Part shown: positions 8,202 through 10,806 of the stretch, one piece after another
Layout: each line of letters begins with the position of its first letter
Numbering within the stretch: the stretch's first letter is position 1
Source of the DNA: Oscillospiraceae bacterium
Lineage (GTDB): Bacteria; Bacillota; Clostridia; Oscillospirales; Oscillospiraceae
Direction: 5' to 3'
Length of the DNA: 10,806 bases
NCBI GenBank assembly: GCA_031282225.1
Contig: JAITEC010000104.1
Coordinates: forward strand, 1-10,806
Notes under the pieces: model-generated
What the model was told of the DNA's origin: nothing
Seen by the model: only the letters and a program-made list of their open reading frames with translations
Databases searched by the model: none
Translations under genes and position numbers: made by a program

Positions 8202-9255
8202 CTCCTTTCAATTGTTTGTCGCCCGCCTCGCCGCCCGGGGAGAGGAGCCAGCCCAGTACCCTCGTGATATACTCAAGCCGGCTGGTTACCTTTGAATAAT
8301 CCATTCGGGTGGGACCCACGACGCCGACCATGACTTGCATATCGGTGCCTGCGTCGCACCGGGCGACTACAACGCTCGAATCGCGCAATTCCTCCGCCAG
8401 GTTTTCCGGGCCAATGGTTATCGTGACGCCGTTGTCCCGCGCGGGAGCGGGCAGACGGGCGGGCCTGCCCTCGTCGGAGAGATATCCTATCACCCTGCGG
8501 GCCTTGCCAATGTCGCGGTACTCGGGGAAGTCGAACAGGTTCAACGCGCCAGATACGTGCGACTGCATGAGCTTCGCCGCCATGAGGAGCTCTACAGAGA
8601 ACTCGGCGACGACCGCGACGACGCCGCATGTATCGCCCGAGGCGCGCTCTGTGGCGGAAATGAGCGACTGTGTTATAGATTCCTCCGGCACGCCGGTGAA
8701 GTTGGCGTTGAAGAGCGCGGACAGCCGCGTGAGGAATTCGGGATGCACCTGCACGGGCGAGTGTATCAGCTTGTTTTTCACGGTATCGCTTCCGAGCATC
8801 GCGATGACGATAAATGTGTTGGCGTCTACGCCTATAAAGTCATACCGCGATATTGTGGCCGCGCCGCTGGAGGCGGTGAGCGCGTACGCCGGGTAGCTGG
8901 TGAGCCGTGACACGAGTCTGCCGGTGTTGTCAAGCAACCTGTCGAGTTCGAGTATGCGTTTTCGCATTGCGCGATTTACGGTGTTCATCTCGTCTATTGA
9001 GAGCTTGTGTTCGCGCATCAGTTCGTTTACGTATACCCTGTAGCCGCTCGGCGTGGGGATCCGTCCGGCGGATGTGTGCGGCTGCTCGAGGAACCCCATC
9101 GATTCGAGTTCCGCCATCTCATTGCGGACGGTGGCGGCCGACAGCCGCATCCCCATGCCGGACACCAGCGCCTTTGACCCGACGGGTTCGGCCGTCGTGA
9201 TGTAGCTGTCGATGACAGCCCGCAATATCTCTTTTTTTCTCTCGCCCAATTTCAT
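8179..9255 (-). CDS. hrcA: Heat-inducible transcription repressor HrcA
   Basis: From the ATG at 9255 the protein has 358 residues. HrcA is a dimeric repressor that binds CIRCE and shuts off the dnaK and groE operons; GroE keeps it active in well-studied species. The N-terminal winged helix (about residues 1-75) carries the family pattern ERKKEILRAVIDSYITTAEPVGSK, LSAATVRNEMAELESMGFL and QPHTSAGRIPTPSGYRVYV. The central GAF-like part follows, and the C-terminal region includes ITIGPENLAEELRDSSVV and GVVGPTRMDYSKV. An in-frame GTG at 9294 is excluded because it lies within the CIRCE operator; the ATG at 9255 has an AGGTG site (9263-9267) seven bases upstream. It is the first gene of the heat-shock operon and is probably autoregulated. 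Confidence 0.95.
   Translation of the reverse strand: MKLGERKKEILRAVIDSYITTAEPVGSKALVSGMGMRLSAATVRNEMAELESMGFLEQPHTSAGRIPTPSGYRVYVNELMREHKLSIDEMNTVNRAMRKRILELDRLLDNTGRLVSRLTSYPAYALTASSGAATISRYDFIGVDANTFIVIAMLGSDTVKNKLIHSPVQVHPEFLTRLSALFNANFTGVPEESITQSLISATERASGDTCGVVAVVAEFSVELLMAAKLMQSHVSGALNLFDFPEYRDIGKARRVIGYLSDEGRPARLPAPARDNGVTITIGPENLAEELRDSSVVVARCDAGTDMQVMVGVVGPTRMDYSKVTSRLEYITRVLGWLLSPGGEAGDKQLKGDDGIEHS
8202..8208 (-). promoter_or_regulatory. grpE ribosome binding site with zero spacing to the ATG
   Basis: On the minus strand AAAGGAG runs straight into ATG (8201). Normal spacing of about 5-10 bases is met only by the in-frame TTG at 8192. Either the TTG is the real start or the ATG is used inefficiently. 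The site lies inside the end of hrcA. Confidence 0.6.
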
Positions 9256-9286
9256 CGCACCGCACCTGAATCCTGTGTAAAGCGTT

Positions 9287-9315
9287 GTTAGCACTCGCGT
9301 GGCGAGAGTGCTAAC
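9287..9315 (-). promoter_or_regulatory. CIRCE operator (HrcA binding site)
   Basis: This is a perfect CIRCE element: TTAGCACTC, nine bases, then GAGTGCTAA (9288-9314). The inverted repeat extends by one more base pair on each side to 10 perfect pairs. It covers the expected transcription start of the operon and lies 32 bases before the hrcA start codon, so bound HrcA would block initiation. Confidence 0.97.
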
Positions 9316-9318
9316 ATT

Positions 9319-9347
9319 AATTTACCACTAACGGCGCCGCGTGTCAA
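9319..9347 (-). promoter_or_regulatory. Sigma-A type promoter of the hrcA operon
   Basis: On the minus strand a perfect -35 box TTGACA (9342-9347) is followed after exactly 17 bases by TAAATT (9319-9324), which matches four of six -10 positions. The predicted transcription start is near 9312, inside CIRCE. The DNA just upstream of the -35 box is AT-rich and may act as an UP element. Confidence 0.85.
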
Positions 9348-9349
9348 GT

Positions 9350-9371
9350 AGTTTACAAATAGTTTATAAAT
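9350..9371 (-). repeat. Two 11-base tandem AT-rich repeats upstream of the hrcA promoter
   Basis: On the plus strand AGTTTACAAAT is followed immediately by AGTTTATAAAT; the copies differ at one base. They begin two bases beyond the -35 box of the hrcA promoter, where an RNA polymerase alpha-subunit UP element would lie. The repeat is seen directly; the UP-element role is inferred. Confidence 0.55.
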
Positions 9372-9385
9372 TTTGTTCACAAATT

Positions 9386-9422
9386 AATAAGGCTCCCACG
9401 CGGAACGCGCGGGAGCCTTATT
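9386..9422 (-). terminator. Strong intrinsic terminator after the short-chain dehydrogenase
   Basis: Two 17-base arms (AATAAGGCTCCC plus ACGCG, and their complement) pair with a single mismatch around a three-base GAA loop. The stem starts 23 bases after the dehydrogenase stop and separates that gene from the hrcA promoter. The base of the stem is AT-rich on both sides, giving U-rich 3' flanks in either direction, so it could work both ways. Confidence 0.85.
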
Positions 9423-9445
9423 TGAAAAGGATGGCGGTGGGGTTT

Positions 9446-10450
9446 TCAGACGAATTTGTGGCTTTGGTCCACCCAGTCGAGGTCGGAGCGTGCTTTGGCG
9501 AAGCCGACCTTGCCGCCTTTTGTGAATAGCACCGCGCCGTCGCCCACAGGGGGAGGGGCGTCCTTCATTTTCTCGGCGACGAATTTCTCTTTCGCCTCTT
9601 CCTTTGCCATGCCCTCGGCAGACGTGTAATTGCGTATCCGTTCGTGCTCGCGCGAGACTATCTCATAAGCGACGGGATAAGGTATTATGTATACGAGCCC
9701 TTCCTCAATGCCTTTTTTGAATCGCTCGGCGAGTTCGACGGGGTCAATGCCGGTCGAGACATGTTCGCGCAGGACTTCAATTACGTCCTCCGTAGTGTTG
9801 TAGCCGCTGTCCTTGTATTTCTCCGGGCGGCGGAGTTCCGTGGCCCATATGTCGCTGTTGATGTTCATCGGGCACAGCGAGCTCGCGCCTATGCCATACG
9901 GGCGCAGCGCCATGTAGTAAGACTCCATGAGGTTGTTAACGGCGGCTTTTGCTGCGGAATACGGCGCGGTGGTGGCGCACCCGCCCCACCCGCCCATTGA
10001 CGACGTGACGGCGATATGGCATTGCGTTTTGCCCGCGTAGGCCTTTATCATGCGCGGTACGAATATGACGAGCCCGTTGACCACGGCGCCCAGGCAGACG
10101 CCCATCACCCAGTCGTAGTCGTCGAATGTAGACGCTTCGGCAGGGCCGAACGAGTTGACCCCGGCCGTCTGGATCAAGAGATGCGGAGGACCGCCAAACA
10201 CCTCTTCTACTCTATCCGCAGCTGACGTGTAATCGGCGCGGTCGGTGAGATCGACGCGAATGGCTAGAATATCGCTCGCCTTGGCCCCGCTGTACGCGGC
10301 GATTTCCCCCACCGCCCTGTCTAGGGCGTCCTGCCGCAGATCGGCTATGGCGACTCTCATTCCGGCTTTGGAAAATACTTTTGCCTGCCCCAATCCCGCC
10401 CCTGCGGCGCCGCCTGTGATAAACGCAATTTTTCCGGCAAAATCTTTCAT
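9446..10450 (-). CDS. Short-chain dehydrogenase/reductase with C-terminal extension
   Basis: From the ATG at 10450 the protein has 334 residues, against about 250 for classical SDR enzymes. It is a Rossmann-fold NAD(P)-dependent oxidoreductase. The cofactor motif is TGGAAGAG (residues 12-19); Asp37 at the end of strand 2 favours NAD(H). QTAG (94-97) stands for the NNAG motif. Ser151, Tyr164 and Lys168 form the catalytic core (VTSSMGG, YSAAK). The fourth classical catalytic residue, Asn in the VNLxG segment, is Cys119 here (VMGVCLGAV). About 80 residues beyond the usual fold contain a charged helical stretch and end WVDQSHKFV. The substrate is unknown. The gene stands alone between its own promoter and terminator, next to a divergent argH. 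Confidence 0.88.
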   Translation of the reverse strand: MKDFAGKIAFITGGAAGAGLGQAKVFSKAGMRVAIADLRQDALDRAVGEIAAYSGAKASDILAIRVDLTDRADYTSAADRVEEVFGGPPHLLIQTAGVNSFGPAEASTFDDYDWVMGVCLGAVVNGLVIFVPRMIKAYAGKTQCHIAVTSSMGGWGGCATTAPYSAAKAAVNNLMESYYMALRPYGIGASSLCPMNINSDIWATELRRPEKYKDSGYNTTEDVIEVLREHVSTGIDPVELAERFKKGIEEGLVYIIPYPVAYEIVSREHERIRNYTSAEGMAKEEAKEKFVAEKMKDAPPPVGDGAVLFTKGGKVGFAKARSDLDWVDQSHKFV

Positions 10451-10458
10451 AACACAAA

Positions 10459-10466
10459 CCCCTCTC
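10459..10466 (-). promoter_or_regulatory. Ribosome binding site that fixes the short-chain dehydrogenase start
   Basis: On the minus strand GAGAGGGG ends eight bases before the ATG at 10450. An in-frame ATG at 10474 lies upstream of this site and would add eight residues unlike an SDR N-terminus, so the shorter form is preferred. Confidence 0.75.
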
Positions 10467-10483
10467 AATTCCAAATAATCCCT

Positions 10484-10512
10484 AGCTTAACACGACTTGA
10501 ACATAATGTCAA
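10484..10512 (-). promoter_or_regulatory. Probable promoter of the short-chain dehydrogenase
   Basis: On the minus strand a perfect TTGACA (10507-10512) is followed after 17 bases by TAAGCT (10484-10489), a weak -10 box (three of six) that is preceded by TGT, as in extended -10 promoters. The predicted transcription start is about 25-30 bases before the start codon. Confidence 0.6.
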
Positions 10513-10585
10513 TTGCCCGCATTGCATCGTGCACGCTTGTATCTGGGGGGTATCCGGGGATGAGGGAGCGCGTGCATAGCAAGTG

Positions 10586-10601
10586 AATATATGCATATAT
10601 T
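10586..10601. repeat. 16-base perfect palindrome in the dehydrogenase-argH gap
   Basis: AATATATGCATATATT reads the same on both strands. It lies between the two divergent promoters and could be a regulator site. Its left side (GTGAAT, from 10583) resembles half an ARG box, but the right half does not fit. Confidence 0.4.
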
Positions 10602-10652
10602 GCATCAAACAGGCGCCTATATCACGGGGATTAAAATAATTTTTAAAAAACT

Positions 10653-10670
10653 ATTGCATAATAATTCACA
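10653..10670 (+). promoter_or_regulatory. ARG box (probable ArgR/AhrC operator) of argH
   Basis: The 18 bases ATTGCATAATAATTCACA match the ARG box consensus WNTGAATWWWWATTCANW at every position except one (C for A in the left half). The site covers the -35 box and half the spacer of the argH promoter, a position where bound ArgR would exclude RNA polymerase. Finding it just before an arginine biosynthesis gene supports the call. Confidence 0.7.
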
Positions 10671-10682
10671 TCGTGTTATTAT
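10654..10682 (+). promoter_or_regulatory. argH promoter (extended -10 type)
   Basis: TATTAT (10677-10682, five of six) preceded by TGT forms an extended -10 element; a poor -35 box TTGCAT (10654-10659, three of six) lies 17 bases upstream. The DNA before it (10630-10652) is notably AT-rich for this genome. The predicted start is near 10689, giving a leader of about 30 bases. Confidence 0.7.
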
Positions 10683-10719
10683 ATGTAATACACATGAACC
10701 GTTTGCGGGAGGTAATACA

Positions 10720-10806
10720 ATGCCTAAACTCTGGTCAAGCCGCTTTGACTCCGACCCCGACGCCCTGACGGATGAAATTAACGCGTCCATATCCTTTGAC
10801 AGGCGG
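10720..10806 (+). CDS. argH: Argininosuccinate lyase, N-terminal part
   Basis: Only the first 29 codons are in the window. The protein starts MPKLWSSRFDSDPDALTDEI and continues NASISFDRR, which matches the conserved start of argininosuccinate lyase (KLWGGRF..., then the NASISFD segment). ArgH splits argininosuccinate into arginine and fumarate, the last step of arginine synthesis. The usual GGRF is SSRF here. A strong ribosome binding site (GGGAGGT, 10707-10713) lies six bases before the ATG. The ARG box upstream supports the identification. The partial length keeps confidence below that of the complete genes. Confidence 0.85.
   Translation, partial: MPKLWSSRFDSDPDALTDEINASISFDRR

Noticed and set aside
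10513..10580. Possible riboswitch or structured leader before argH
   Set aside because: Only a seven-base pairing (TGCACGC with GCGTGCA) over a 33-base loop is visible, and the region lies upstream of the predicted argH transcription start.
10582..10599. Second ARG box upstream of argH
   Set aside because: The left half GTGAAT fits but the right half matches only about one of the five core positions.

Overview
The window is ordinary chromosomal DNA from a GC-rich member of the Firmicutes, most likely an uncultured or gut-type Clostridia. This rests on three things: the hrcA-grpE-dnaK-dnaJ order behind one CIRCE operator, a DnaK without the ATPase-domain insertion typical of Gram-negative bacteria, and lspA followed directly by an RluD-type gene as in Bacillus. 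Strong Shine-Dalgarno sites fit as well. Although the DNA is GC-rich, ATA is the commonest isoleucine codon in the gene where I counted. The exact taxon cannot be fixed from this sequence.

Layout. Positions 1-4573 hold a run of plus-strand genes with gaps of at most about 45 bases: the 3' end of lspA (lipoprotein signal peptidase), an RluD-family pseudouridine synthase overlapping it, a MATE-family exporter, deoD (purine nucleoside phosphorylase) and an iron-dependent alcohol dehydrogenase. Positions 4594-9347 hold the minus-strand heat-shock operon hrcA-grpE-dnaK-dnaJ, with a well-formed sigma-A promoter and a perfect CIRCE operator at its start. It converges on the alcohol dehydrogenase gene with only 20 bases between the stop codons. 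Positions 9386-10512 hold a single minus-strand short-chain dehydrogenase gene with its own promoter and a strong terminator. From about 10650 to the right edge lies the start of a divergent argH (argininosuccinate lyase), with an extended -10 promoter overlapped by a near-consensus ARG box.

How the genes work together. HrcA represses its own operon through CIRCE. DnaK, DnaJ and GrpE form the Hsp70 folding machine. LspA and the pseudouridine synthase are housekeeping genes. DeoD and the alcohol dehydrogenase may belong to nucleoside catabolism, with the alcohol dehydrogenase perhaps disposing of acetaldehyde from deoxyribose phosphate, but that is inference from proximity. The argH region appears to be under arginine control.

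I found no mobile element, CRISPR array, RNA gene, phage or defence gene, and no candidate for a new multi-gene system. The points most worth checking are substitutions at normally conserved functional positions in the short-chain dehydrogenase, DeoD and the alcohol dehydrogenase, and the regulatory DNA before argH and hrcA.
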